The notes: generated from the sequence alone by a model not told the origin. Shown: positions 1 to 12,600, counted from the first letter of the stretch. The stretch: DNA of 64,000 nt from Phaseolus vulgaris (GCF_000499845.2 NC_023756.2:5265306-5329305), one strand, 5' to 3'. Program-made: numbers and translations.

Positions 1-124
1 TCAAGCAACTCTTAAAGGATTTTATTATAATTCACAAATTACAACAAATATATTTATTATCACTTTTGGCTCACATGAATGCATCAAGTGACTCTTGACT
101 AACCTTTTTTAATTGACTAACCCT

Positions 125-1735
125 TTTAATCACGATGAGAGATAAATCAATAAAACATGACTCTAGTGGGAGTCAAAATCATGGTAGATTAAAGTATCTA
201 AGAATGAAGAATCTTAAATATTACCATTGTGACTAAAGAGGACATGTGAAGAAAGATTGTTGGCATATGAAGAATGGAGGACATAACTTTGAAGCACGAA
301 CCTCGAAAGGTTGTGTTGCAAGCACGCCAGAAGATAAAGATATTTTGGTTAGCAAAATAATAATTAGCTATAATAGTAAAAAACAATTTTATGATGGGTG
401 TGTAGTGGATTCAAGTCCAACCTGACACATGACTCCACGTTGAGCCTTAAATGTTTTTGGAGTAAGTATTGTTAAGATAAAAATTTATGATGGTATTGTA
501 TGCACAATTCAAAGGATACAACATGTGAAGAACTTAATAAAGAATCTATTATCTACCAATAATCTCTTACCTGAACTCAAATAAGTTATTTCACTTTTTT
601 GTGAGCATTGTGGATAAGAAAGCAACATAGATTGAATTTTACTAGGATGACTACCAAAAGTAAGCAAATATTGGACTTGATTTATTCTCATGTGTGGGAA
701 TCACTAGTATTATCCTTTGAAGGAGCAAATTATCTTGTATCATTCATTGATTATTACTTTAGGATATTAGGTGTACCTTATTAAGAGGAAGTCAAAGTTG
801 TTTCCAATATTCAAGGAATTCAAAACACAAGTAGAACTTGAATCTATGAAAAGAAATAAAGGCTTAAGGAAAAATAATAAAGGAGAACATGTAGATGGTG
901 ATTTTTAGCATTCTGCAAGCAAAATTGTATTATGATACAATTTTCTATTTTACACACACCTAAACCAAATGGGGGTGATAGAACGAGTGGGTAGAAGTTT
1001 CCTTAATAGAACAAGGGTTATGCTAAGAATAACACGAGTGACCAACTCTTTCTAGGAACAAGGAGTTAAAATAGTGTGTTAGGTGATAAATCTATTACCA
1101 TCAATAACTATTGGCTTGAAGACACCGATGAAGATTTAGATAGGAAAACCATCTTACTGATCTTTCTTAGGTCTATTCAGTTGTCCTTGTACGTGATGTA
1201 CACAACCAAGAAAGAATAAAGAATCAAGTTGGATCCAAAATCTATTAAATATATATTCTTAGTTTTATTTTGAGACTGGACGCGACTATACAATTCCATC
1301 ATGGCGCTTCAAAATGTCAGATTGTAAGCAAATTTCTACCTAAATTCCTATCAATTATAAGTTATTGTCAAGTATGGGTCCTAACAATAAAGCATAGAGG
1401 ATGGAAATGTCTTGAGTATCGTATTCATTAGTAGATTTATGAAAAATATCCTGGTGGAAAGTAGTGAAATGTTATTAAGAGGATCCTTAAATACATTAAA
1501 AGAACTTCAAGTGTGACATTATGTTTTGGAGGATCCAAATTAGTTGTTAGGGGCTATGTTGGTTCAAAGTTTAGAGGTTATCTTGGTAAAATGAGATCTA
1601 TTATTGGCTATGTGTTTATACTTTCAGGATGCACAATAAGTTGGTTATCTAAGTTAAAAAATGTTGTAGCATTGTTTACTACAAAAGTCAAACACATGGT
1701 AATTACCCAAGGATGCAAGGAAGCTATATATTCTG
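125..1735 (+). mobile_element. Decayed Ty1-copia retrotransposon remnant
   Basis: Reading the + strand with frame changes gives, in order, a gag zinc knuckle (YYHCDxRGHVKKDCW, near 218-267), an aspartic-protease-like stretch (CVVDSSPT followed by a stop and HMTPR, near 400-440), scattered integrase-like pieces, and an RNase H region at 1495-1730 (KRTSSVTLCFGGSKL, GYVGSKFRGYL, RSIIGYVFILSGCTISW, GCKEAI). This is the Ty1-copia order. Many stops and frameshifts are present, most of the reverse transcriptase is missing and no LTR is seen, so it cannot be active. The RNase H ends within about 10 bases of the next exon. Confidence 0.8.
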
Positions 1736-1741
1736 ATTCAG

Positions 1742-1846
1742 ATGCCTAATGGACCACTGCTGCAACGATCTGATGCTGCCCAGGCAGTGAAGAAGTTGAA
1801 GATTGAGCAAATGGATGAGGATGAAGATGGTGAAATGGAGATGTGA
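1742..1846 (+). CDS. Last coding exon of an unidentified gene (34 codons visible)
   Basis: A good 3' splice site (TTCTGATTCAG, ending at 1741) is followed by an open frame reading MPNGPLLQRSDAAQAVKKLK and then IEQMDEDEDGEMEM with a TGA at 1844-1846. The acidic, methionine-rich tail is typical of nuclear proteins, but I do not recognise the family. About 275 bases further on is AATAAA (2120-2125), which fits a 3' UTR and poly(A) signal. Upstream exons are not visible because the sequence to the left is a copia remnant. They may lie beyond the window start, or the gene may be broken. The first codon happens to be ATG but is probably internal. Confidence 0.5.
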   Translation: MPNGPLLQRSDAAQAVKKLKIEQMDEDEDGEMEM

Positions 1847-2145
1847 CTGCACACTGATAACGATGGATGATCATGACACCTTTTAAGTTCATGTTTCTGG
1901 TTCTTTTCGACAACTTGTTTTGATACTTTCGCATCTTCTGAAAGTTTTTCTAAACAGGAGTGATTGCAGGAGGAGCATATCTTGTAAATATTGTATTCAG
2001 TTCAGACATGTAAAAAATTTCAAACCAAAAATTTTAGTTGCTTTTGGTTTATTCAAAGTTTGCAGTTTATCAAGGCAAACAAATCTTGTGTAAATTGTAC
2101 ACCCTCCTAATGTCTGATCAATAAAGTTTATGTTAAAATATTTTA
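1847..2145 (+). other. Probable 3' UTR with poly(A) signal
   Basis: This stretch has no ORF. It is less AT-biased than the flanking DNA and ends in a T-rich region with AATAAA at 2120-2125. The position right after the acidic terminal exon makes a 3' UTR the simplest reading. Confidence 0.45.
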
Positions 2146-2210
2146 TTTATGTATTTTTGTTTTAAGTAGTTGAGTCTCTATAACTGTATAAGCTCGTTAA
2201 ACAAACAAAG

Positions 2211-2255
2211 GTATCCGAACAGCTCTGATACCATATTATCCGAACAGCTCTGATA
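2211..2255 (-). repeat. Duplicated retrotransposon primer-binding site
   Basis: The complement of TGGTATCAGAGC, the plant initiator-tRNA-Met primer site of copia elements, lies at 2222-2233. A 20 bp block ATCCGAACAGCTCTGATA occurs twice with a 25 bp period (about 2213-2230 and 2238-2255); the second copy is mutated in the last bases of the site. This orients the adjacent LTR on the minus strand. Confidence 0.7.
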
Positions 2256-2672
2256 TAATATTGAAGGTTGAAGGTTGAAGGTGTACCATATTGAAGGTTG
2301 AAGGTTGAAGGTGCAGAGCAGAAAGAAAAACAAAGGGAAGAAAAAAGGTAAGAAACTGTGTGTGCAAAAAATGGTTAATGGCAAACCCTATGCATTGTGA
2401 ACACAAAGAGCAGGGAAAGAGATAGAGCATAACACAAAGAGCAGAGAAAGAGATAGAGATAGAGTATAAGGGAAAGATAGAAAGTTTAATTAGGAAAACC
2501 TAATAGGCTCGTGTGTATTCATTAATCAATTGCAAGAGTACATATATAGAAAATGAAGAGCCTAGAAGCAAAACTGAAAGAGAATACAAAATGGGTCAAG
2601 CCCAACATTAAAATAAAAGCCTTTAACATCCACTTCCTAATCAAATAAGGCAAATGCTTCCTACACCCAACA
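2256..2672 (-). mobile_element. Copia-type LTR (minus strand), no internal region
   Basis: Read on the minus strand the block starts TGTTGGGTGTAGGAAG at 2672 and runs about 415 bp to a GAAGGTTGAAGGT-rich end next to the primer-binding site. The end contains two clusters of a 7 bp repeat (TTGAAGG, about 2260-2312) separated by TGTACCATA. To the left of the primer site the DNA is the 3' flank of the unidentified gene, so the internal region has been lost. The left LTR boundary is uncertain because of the local repeats. Confidence 0.6.
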
Positions 2673-2696
2673 CTTTTGAACCACCCAATATAATTT

Positions 2697-2935
2697 CAAA
2701 AATTCCGAAAATACCCTTTATTCTGGAAATAAAAATCCGGAATTAAAAATAATGCATTCTGGAAAATAAATCCAGAATAACTTTTTGTGTTTCGGATATA
2801 AAAATCCAGAAAAAGAAAATCAAAATCCCATTCTGGATAAAAAAAATCCAGAACTGAAAATAATATATTCCAAAAAAAATTATCCGAAAGAGATTATTGT
2901 GTTCCAGAAAAGGGATCCGGAATACAATTTTATAT
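2697..2935. repeat. Array of about six short TTCYGGA/TCCRGAA hairpin units
   Basis: A motif of the form TTCTGGA, an A-rich loop of 6-9 bases, then TCCAGAA recurs about every 35-38 bases (near 2720, 2755, 2797, 2842, 2870 and 2903), each unit being an imperfect inverted repeat. There is no coding potential. It is followed by a T-rich stretch and GGTGCAATGATATGGTGCAA. Arrays like this are common in subterminal regions of non-autonomous DNA transposons, but I cannot find convincing terminal repeats or a target duplication here. Confidence 0.55.
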
Positions 2936-3014
2936 GTACCCTATTTTTTTAAGAATATTTTCGGTTTTTTCCCCTGTGGGTGCAATGATATGGTGCAAGT
3001 AGCAATTGCCATCA

Positions 3015-4165
3015 AATAAGTGTCAAGATTAAGGCTTTTCAATTTTATTTTTATAAAACACGCTCTTATACAAAACTTGACTATGAGAATCTAATCAATA
3101 ATATTTTTAAAAATCTAAAAGCCTTTAACTTTAAATTGTTTCATAGCAACATTTTATGCATTAAAAAATCATTAATGGTCTACATTATACATTAGATATA
3201 CATAACAAATTAGTTATAAGTTTGAACTTAATATCATCTTTTAAGAATAGTCAAATATTTGAACATTTAATTAATGTTTTTTATGTTTTTAGTAAATAAT
3301 AAATATGTCAGATTATTATTATTAATTAATTAATATGCAATGATTTAAAACACTAACTGCCCATTTTCTTCTTTTATATTATTTTCTAATTGCATGATCA
3401 TGTTTTACAATATAAATAAATACATATACAAATGAAAGACACTCATTTAAACATTAATAAAGAGATGTGTCTTTTATATTTTATGTATATAGTTATGTTT
3501 TATATTTTAAAAGTTTAATATGTTGGTTTGTAATTTATATATATATATAAAATATGTTTTATTTATTGCAAACAGATAATAGGTTTACTAACATTTATTT
3601 AAAATTTAATTTTAACTTTTACAAAGAAAAATATTTTTTATGGTTTTTATAATTTTTAAATATATCACTTTTTATATTTTAAATTTTTTAAATAGTACTT
3701 TATAAAATAAAATAAAATAATAGTTTAAAAAGTGTTTAGATTTAAAAAAAAATATATATGACGCATTTTAGAAATAAATAAAAAATTGGACAACTTTTTT
3801 TTCTGAAATAACTAAACTAATGGGCAAACGAGTGTTTTTATCATTATAATTGTAAACTAGTATTGATTTAGTTATTGAAAAACAAAAACTAATTTAATCT
3901 TTAAATGTGTAAATAAATAAAAATTGGTTTCTAAACTTTATTATTACATAATATCCAATTATAATCCTTAAAAAATATAAGTTAGTATCAAATTGATTCT
4001 TAAGTTTTTTTAAATAAAAGTTTTCATATTAGGCATCACTATGAAACTTGACGTCTCAGTTATTTTGACACCTCAAGTAACAACAATCATTTGTTATCAG
4101 ATAAAAAAATATATTATTAAAAAAGAAAAAAAAATACAAAAATATGGGGGACTAAACCAAAACTC
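3015..4165. other. AT-rich intergenic DNA, nothing recognised
   Basis: This is very AT-rich sequence with poly-A/T runs and short (TA)n stretches (e.g. near 3540). I see no ORF with a recognisable domain, no splice-like structure and no clear repeat boundary. Confidence 0.5.
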
Positions 4166-4189
4166 ATATATTAACAAAAACGATACATA

Positions 4190-5290
4190 GGTAGATTATA
4201 TTTATTCATAAAGAATTCTAATAACAGACTATACCAATTAAAAGATTCTCTATGAATAAATCCAAAATTAGCCAATTTATCAGCACACACATCCCTTCAC
4301 GGAAAATATGAGTAACCCTAAACCTGATTTTCCCACAGTAATTAAGACAAGTACTCTATCGATTACGAAGCAACATTTGTCCTAGCAACAAACGCAACAC
4401 AAACCAAAGCAGAATCACATTCTAGCCAGACATTAGAAAACTCCATCTTTTGAGCTTCCTCCATAACATGTATAACCCCATAAAACACAGTAATCAGTCT
4501 GAACTTCAAAAAACACAGAGAAAGTTCCAATAAATTCTCTCATACTCTCATGAAAAATACCTCCACAAGTAGCAAGACCATGATATCTCCTAGCAGCTCC
4601 ATCAGTGTTAGTTTTAACCCAGCCTAGTGAAGGAAACTCCCATATAATAGGAAGAGGACGAAGAACTTTACCAGTACGAGTATTAATACAAAAAAAACTT
4701 GATCACATTGAAATCCAACATATCATTCTTCATTTCATTGAAGCTTTAGATGAATTACCCACTAGACAAGTTAAATCTTTAATAACTGAAATTGTCGTAT
4801 AAACCTCAATCTTATCCTGAAAACAAGCATAATTCCTCATACGCCATGTCATCCAAATAGAAAAAGTTATCACAGCAAACTTAGTCAATTTAATCAAAGG
4901 ACTATCATCACTCTTAATAAAAGAGAGAAGATCATCCTTATTAAAGAAATGAGAAGTAGGAAAAATCTGTCGAACCCAACTCCAAATACGCAAAGCATTA
5001 GAACATTCAAAAAATAAATGTTGAATAGATTCTTCGTGCTATTCACAAAGCGTACACATAGAACAAATATGTTAACATTTATTTTTAATATGTTGATCTG
5101 TAGTAAGTCACCCACGAAAAACTTTCCAAAGAACCAGAGTTTTGGAAGGCGGAAGATATGAAGATAAAATAAATTTGCCCCAACCACATGGAACTCCTGG
5201 ATCCAAGAAAAAAGTCCTAGCTGATTTCAGCGTAAAACGACCAGACTCATTTAAAATCGAGTTAGAAATATATGATTCCGACCTAACCTG
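4190..5290 (-). mobile_element. 3' end of a LINE (L1-type): zinc-binding and RNase H domains
   Basis: Reading leftward from 5285 gives, with frame breaks, a reverse-transcriptase zinc-binding domain (SGRFTLKSA, WGKFI, PPSKTLVLWKVFRG, ICSMCTLC, ESIQHLFFECSNALRIWSW), then a linker and an RNase H-like domain (LGWVKTNTDGAARRYHG, CGGIFHESMREFIG, EVQTDYCV) near 4635-4440. That order is the C-terminus of plant L1-type ORF2. Stops and frameshifts are frequent, and the 5' part (endonuclease, catalytic RT) is absent, as expected for 5'-truncated insertions. No clear poly(A) tail or target duplication was found. Confidence 0.8.
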
Positions 5291-5299
5291 ATATGACTA

Positions 5300-8200
5300 A
5301 TACTTAAGTTTAATTTTAATGATAAATATTGTTACAAAAAGTCAGTTTTTATTTTTGTACACATTGAAATGCTATTTTTTTATGTTTTCAGGAATTAAAT
5401 TCACAGCATATTATGGTTTTTAAAAATCAAAATGATTAAATAAAACCGAAATTTAAATATATAGAAAAATAAATATATTTTTTCTTATAAAAATAAGAAA
5501 AATAACTTATAATGTTATGGATTGACTTTGATATGTTTTTAGTTTGGATTTTCTTTGCAAACTGTGTTTGGTCATGTCGGTACAACACGTTACAGCCCAA
5601 CTTAAAATGTGCAACAAAATTATTAAAGTAAAAAAAGGAAACAAACAAAGTTTCATTCAAATTCCACTGCAAAACTACAAACAAAACAAGACATGAAGTG
5701 ACAACTTTTCTTAGATTAGTTAATAAAAAAAACAGAAAAATAATTATTAATTAAAAAAACAGAGTGTTTCCATTTTCAATCCGACCAACAATGAAAACCT
5801 CCAAATATGAACACATAAATTAACTCTTACATTATTCAAACACATTCTACACACCACATATAAATATTCATTATAATATCATATATAATATAATTTTTAT
5901 TTTTACTTTAAACACATTATAATTTATTTTCCTATAGAAACGTATTTTCTTCTCTTGTCCGGTTTAGCGGATAAAATCAGAATATTGATATTGAATGTCG
6001 GTCGATCCACATAATCTATAAATTGCACAACAAATTAAATAAATATATATTATTATTATAATATTAATTGTGCAGAATATCAAATATTTATTATAATATT
6101 AGAGAATTTTTTACAAATAGATTATTGATCATAAACCTGAAATCGAACATTAGGAGAAAAAGAAAAAAAATTAAAATAAAAAAAACCCAATTATTCAGTT
6201 GACAATTACTTTCTCAATCTTAAATGAAATATAGATTTATATGTATCTGTATATACGAGAGACACATAGAGCATGCGAGTCATATTATTAAGTTTTAAGA
6301 GATTTGAGAAATATGAGAAATAAAGTGAGAAAGAACGAAGAGAGAAAGAATACTGCTAAAATCCCAAAAATTCAAATTGAAAAACAGCTTGAAAAACAGC
6401 AACAGTTTGAAAATAGAAGAAATGTAATATATTTCAGAAAATTAAACTAAAAAAAACTACTCTACATTCAAAATTACTAACGGTTTTAATATATTTTAGA
6501 AAAAATAAAAAATAACACAATAACCATAATATAATAATAAAATTAAATATTAATATAAAAATAAACTAGAAAAAGAATTCATATCAATTAAAAAGAATCA
6601 TCATATAAATTATATATTATATATAGGTATAGATAATTATAAGATATCTAATAATTAATTTTTCTTTATTTTTAAAAAATGATTTATATATATATATATA
6701 TTATAAATGATTATATTTGAAATAAATTGATATCACATACAATTTAAACATATATTCTCTTACATTATGTTTCAGAGAGAAATCTTAGAAGATAATAATT
6801 GTTATGATTTATTTTGTTTAACGAAAAGAAGAGAAATCTTAAAAGATATTAATTATTATGATTTATTTTGTTTAATGAAAAGAAGAGAGCAGTTGAATTT
6901 TAAAATTAAAAATTTAAATTTACCCTTTTATTTTATTTTTAGTTATAATTTTGGAAAAAAAAACTTTTTTTAATCTGACATAGGTAGAGGATTAATTTCA
7001 TGCTTTGTATTGTTTAAATAATTAAAAAATATTTTTATATATTTTAACTTTGAAAACCTTCTTTATATTTAAAGTAATCTAACATAATGTAATTAATTAT
7101 TGTATTTAATTTCATATAATAGTATGTTTTATTATCTTTATAAGAAAGAAAAGCTAGATAAAATTCATTCAACCAATTTATCTATCATTTGTTTCATATG
7201 AATAAATAAGTAAGAATTATATAATCTTAAGTTTTTAACTAAAAATATTATGTATATCAACAACAGCTATTACTTTTTATATTAATTTTAAGTGAACTTA
7301 GATATATTCTAATTGGGCATTAGAGATGAACTTTTAAAATATTTTTTTTTAAAGGAGTAATACTTTTTATTAGATATTTATTAAAATTATATATATATAT
7401 ATATATAATTTGGAGAAAAACTCTCTCTTATTTTGAATTTTGAATTATATTAATAATATTATTCCCCCCTTTATTTGTATTAAAAAAAACAGAGGTGAAT
7501 GTTGCCTGTGTTGATTTTTTTTAAACTTAAAAAATATTATAATTTTTTTATTAAATATTGTAACTAAAAAAGTGATTAAATAATTTTATTTTAGTATATT
7601 TTAATTTATCTTTTGTGTTTATTCAATGTAAAAATATTTAAAAATAAAATTTTAATAAAGTAATTGAAGAATAGTTAATTTTATGTCTCTTGTAGTTAGA
7701 AAATATAATTCCATATAAGAGTAATTTAGAGAAAAAGTTGTATTATAAATTATCTGACCATTTTAATGATGCTGTCAAAATTTATGTTTTATTGACTAGT
7801 TTCTTTTTTATATTTTGTATTTCTTTAGCTTAAAGATATTTTAGTTTTTATTTATCTTGACATTTCATTATATTTTACATTTTTGTGTATAAATAATAAT
7901 AATCTTATCAAAACTATGCTCAGAAACCCCTGAATGAATAATGGTCAAAACATCACTTTAGAGATTGTATATAACTATTTTTTTTTCAAAATAATTACTA
8001 ATTTTATTTTAGTTTAATTACTCATAAGATTGTACAGTTGTATATATTTTGTCTTTTAATTTCCATACTAAGAATTAATTTCTAGTTCTTATATATTATT
8101 TATTATTTTTTAATCTTTATAAATTAAAAAAACAAAGATTAAAACTATTGTATACATTTATATATGTATAACTTTATTTTGTCTCATTGGATAAACTTCC

Positions 8201-8560
8201 GCAGAATTTTTTAAAAGAACAATAAAAAAGTTTAAATTAACTTACATATAAGTTAATATATAAAAAATATCTGATATAATTTTTTAAAACTTTTATTTTA
8301 ACTCACATAAATTTATTTTAATTTATGGAAAACTAATTATTATTTTTAATTTAAAAAATGTTGGTCTAAAAACAAACACATATATATATATATATAATAT
8401 AAACCTAAAGAAAAAAAAATATACAAATTTTAATATGGACTGAAAAATAAATTTTTTAAAAAGGGAGAAATTAAGTTACTTATTTAAATCTTTAATTTAT
8501 ACATAAGAAAAGTAAAAATTAAAGGTATGTGTTATCAGGTAGTAATGATTTAAGTAAAAG
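5300..8560. other. Long AT-rich intergenic region
   Basis: This is 3.2 kb of extreme AT content with many (TA)n tracts (e.g. 6690-6705, 7388-7405, 8382-8397). A short local duplication of a 63-66 bp unit (GAAATCTTAGAAGATAATAA and its relative) lies at 6778-6890 and makes a spurious small ORF. No gene, domain or bounded transposon was identified. Confidence 0.5.
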
Positions 8561-8604
8561 GTGCAGAATCTTTTGTTCGATTCAACTTCCAAAAACAACC
8601 CAAT

Positions 8605-8760
8605 TTAAAAATGGACACGTGGCGAACATAGAGAGACTGTGACCATGAGTCGCGTTGCACGCAATCATTCCCTCCTCTCGCACGTGCCACCTTCTTTATC
8701 AGCGCCAGAAATCCCTCCTCTCAAAATCCACGCTCCCCAACACAGCTCATTCACACCAAA
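8605..8760 (+). promoter_or_regulatory. Isolated GC-richer block with two perfect G-boxes
   Basis: Two CACGTG palindromes occur at 8616-8621 (context GGACACGTGGCG, an ABRE-like G-box) and 8681-8686 (context GCACGTGCC). They sit in a block that is clearly less AT-rich than its surroundings and is followed by CT-rich, leader-like sequence. No coding exon follows for 900 bases; the next gene is the hydrolase at 9652. It may be a distal promoter element of that gene or the orphan promoter of a lost gene. Confidence 0.4.
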
Positions 8761-8914
8761 ATCCAAAAAATATATATATAAAAATTGATTTCTTGAAGAA
8801 TATTTTATCTACAATTTTAATTTTAAAATTTAAACTTAACAAATTAAAAATATATTTGAGAATTAGTTTAGGGATTTGAAATATATGTTTCTCATATTTA
8901 TTTATTTTTAATCA

Positions 8915-8946
8915 ATAAAAATAAATAAATAAATAAATAAATATAT
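8915..8946. repeat. (TAAA)n microsatellite
   Basis: About seven tandem AAAT/TAAA units are followed by a short (TA)n. Confidence 0.8.
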
Positions 8947-9399
8947 ATGAACCATTTCAGGATAGTCAAATTTTTATACATAAATTATACACTTCTTGAA
9001 CATAAGAATATAATTTTAAAATAAGAAGAACATCTAAATATCTATAATTTTAAATTAGAAACAATATCTTAATTCTTTTATATGAAATATTTATGTTTTA
9101 TCAAATCTTATAATGTTTTTTTTTTTAGAGAAAATTGATTAAATTTAGAATTAGAGTATTACAAAAAATATGTTATGCAAATGTGAACATTAAACATATA
9201 CTTAAATACATTCTTATAAGTATTTTTAGGAAAAAAAGAAAAGTAAGATAATTTTTTCTACAAGTAAAAGTTAATTTATATATAAGGTCTTTTACATTGA
9301 TTTATTTCGAAAATGAATATTTGAGATTGTTTTTGAGTTTTGATACTTTTAAGAAAGAATGAATAGACTTTGGAAAAGAAGAGAAGTGAGTGATTATCC

Positions 9400-9651
9400 A
9401 AAAAGAAAAACCCTAAAATAAGACGTTAAAACGCTACTTTCCTTTTGTGTTTGTCTCTGGAACCAAACACTCCCTAGGCCACCACATGAATATAATCACT
9501 CACCTCCACTCACACTCCAAAACCTTCCATTATTAATTCATTCTCAACAATCAGCTTCAGTGTTTCAAAATTAGCCTAAAGTTTAATTTTTAATTTTACT
9601 TTTTAATTTTTAAAATATTCTGTTTCTTTCCTTTTTTTTCTCCGTGTTTCG
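9400..9651 (+). promoter_or_regulatory. Promoter/5' UTR region of the ABHD17-like gene
   Basis: This is CT-rich, leader-like sequence (CACCTCCACTCACACTCC around 9500) leading to T-rich DNA just before the ATG. No clear TATA box position can be assigned. Confidence 0.35.
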
Positions 9652-12600
9652 ATGGGAGCGGTCACGTCGTCCATGGCGGCCAAGTTTGCGTTCTTTCCGC
9701 CGGATCCGCCGTCGTACACGGTGGCGGAGGAGGCGGAGGGGAGGGCGAAGATGGTGGAGGTGGCGACGAGGGAAAACGTCGACGTTTTGAAGGTGCGCAC
9801 GGAGAGAGGGAACAGCGTTGTGGCGATGTATATTAAGAACCCGACAGCGTCGTTGACTTTGCTTTACTCGCACGGTAACGCCGCTGATCTGGGTCAGATG
9901 TACGAGTTGTTCAGCGAACTGAGTCTCCACCTCCGAGTTAACCTCATGGGGTTATTTTCTCAAACCTTTCATTTTTTTTTTCCTTTATCCATTTGTTCAT
10001 TCAGTTATAAAGCAATTTTGGTTATTTGTTATCTTATTTATGTAATTTTGCTTCCATATTTAGATTATCTTTACCATTTTAGACTTTTTATTTGTTTCTT
10101 AATTACTTCGTAGTGCAAACAATTAAAGTTTTTTTCATCCACATGGTTCTGAATGAAATTTTAAGGAAACTGAAGCTAGTTTTGGGGGGAAAGAACTTCT
10201 ACTTTTCATGTTTCAAGTCAAATTTGTTCCTCTTTCACTATATTGGCAAAAGACCGAATAATTTCTTAAATGGCAAAATTAGGTCGTGAATTGTGAGAGA
10301 GATAGCATAGTTTTCTTAAATTTTTGGAAAATTGAAATTGTCACATGGTTTCCTGAAATAGCATTTGTTGATCGAATTATACCTTTGATTAATTGTATTT
10401 GGGGACCTGATTTTCTTCTTTAAGGATTGAATTTTAGACTACACCCATTCCTCTTTTTAGAGAGGTGGCTGAAATGGGGTTTTGTTTGTTCTATTTCTGC
10501 ACCTAACCGGAAGCCTATGGCAATTTCTGAAAAAATGTCTGTTGTTTTCCTCTCTGTAGTTATGACTATTCTGGATATGGACAGTCATCTGGGAAGGTAT
10601 GCATACTTGTATTATATATTTGTATTAGTAAGTTTAATATGTAAGAATCTATTAGTTATTCTTAAATATATAAAACAATATTTTATATTTAGAATAACTA
10701 ATTTAATTTTTAAACTATGATATAAGGTTATTTTAACTGTTGGTAGTTTTTCTGTAAAAAAGTATTGAAATTTAATTTAGAATTAGGTACATGTAATTCA
10801 AAAATTAATATATAAATACATTAATATTAATTAATAAAATAAAAGAAAAACTGTTTTGTATGGGGGAAAAAGGAAACTAGGTTGAGATGATTTAGTTTGA
10901 GAGTTTTTTTGTTTAGGTGCTGGCATTCAAAAGAAAGAATATTGAAAATATCTCATTGAGAGTGAGAGTATTGCTTTCCAAGTTGTGTATTTTTATTTAT
11001 AATTTATTTATAATATAAGAATTTTTTTCAGGCAGATTTTCTGAATTTTAAAAATACTATACTCCTTAGTGTGTGTTGGATAATAGTTAGGAACTTGACA
11101 TGAGTTGAACTTAATGAGAGTTAAGAGAAAGTAACTCATTGTAGCGTTTAATTAAATTAAAGTTCGGGTCAATTTTGCTTTTTGTTTCTAATATGATGGA
11201 GAAAAAAAAATGTCAAATATGTTTGACATAACGTGCGATGGAAGATTAAAGTTGGTTTGGAACTGTCAACTGGTATTCAAACACATTATTTCATTTAAAC
11301 TTCAAATACTAACCGTTATTTTGACTATCATTTTAATTTAATAGTAAGCTTTAATTTAAATAAGTGCAATAAATTATTGTATTAACACAGAGATTTTCAT
11401 GACTGTTTAATGAAATCTTTATAATAATAAAATTTTACTCAGATTTTACTTAAGTAACTTCAACGGAAACTGTATTCCCCTCCCTTAAAGATGTTTGTAT
11501 TACATCCTCTTCCCGTTATATTTTAGAATACACAGCTCTCATGAAATACAAATATTTGAGTTCATTTTAATGTAAGTAAGTTTTAGAGAGATTTCCCCAC
11601 CTAATGTTGATTCCTGACTCGATTAATTATAATTAGTCTTGAACAGCTACCATCAATTTTGTGATTGTAGACAAATTTCAAAGTCGATGTTAAATGTATT
11701 TAAAACTTTATTATATCTTCTAAAATAGTAAAATCAGTAATATGGTGTTTAGAACTAGTTGTTGATGGCACTGAAAGTTGAAACAAGATCAAATGTCATT
11801 AGGAGAAATATTATTCACTTCCTTTTAAGAAGCTCGTATGTATTGAAAAGGATTAAAGTGTAACTCATTCATCTCTTAGGGGGACAGTATATTTAAAGGA
11901 AAAGGAGGGAGAGTATAATTTTAGAATCTCTTAGGAAAAAGATAAGTAATTTGTTTTAAATTTAATAAAGTTTTTTGACTGAAAAAATTTAATAATGACA
12001 GAAGAGGAAAAATGAAGAAAGAAATTGGGTATATAAATCAATGAGAGATTGGTTCCTGCATGGTAGCATAGCATGGGTTAACAATTTGATACTTTTTCTT
12101 CTGGGCAGCCTAGTGAGCAGAACACTTATGCAGATATAGAAGCTGTTTATAAATGCCTGCAGGAGAAGTATGGTGCAAAAGAGGAAGATATTGTTTTGTA
12201 TGGGCAATCTGTTGGTAGTGGACCAACTATAGATTTGGCTTCTCGTTTACCAAACCTTAGGGCAGTGATTCTCCACAGTCCAATCTTATCTGGTCTTCGT
12301 GTTATGTATCCTGTGAAGCGCACATACTGGTTTGACATTTATAAGGTTTAACCTATTTCAATGCTAATCGGTTTGACATAATCGACAATGTTCAATTTTC
12401 GTCCATTTTAATATTATTGATCTGCTTTTGATGCAGAACATCGATAAAATTCCCTTGGTGAGTTGTCCCGTTCTTGTGATTCACGTGAGTATTCTTCTCA
12501 TTTCTGACGGTACTTATATTTATAGTTAGAAAGTAGATATACCATTGCATAGAAGATGCTGCAATATTGGAGTAATTATATGACTTCTTTTCTATAGTTT

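Noticed and set aside
2697..2935. CRISPR-like array
   Set aside because: Units are degenerate palindromes without unique equal-length spacers, and the genome is a plant nuclear genome.
6767..6973. 68-codon open frame with two similar halves
   Set aside because: It comes from a local 63-66 bp duplication in AT-rich DNA; composition is low-complexity and no start context or domain supports a gene.
9603..9930. Minus-strand open frames opposite the hydrolase first exon
   Set aside because: They arise from the GC-rich codons of the real exon and have no recognisable domain.
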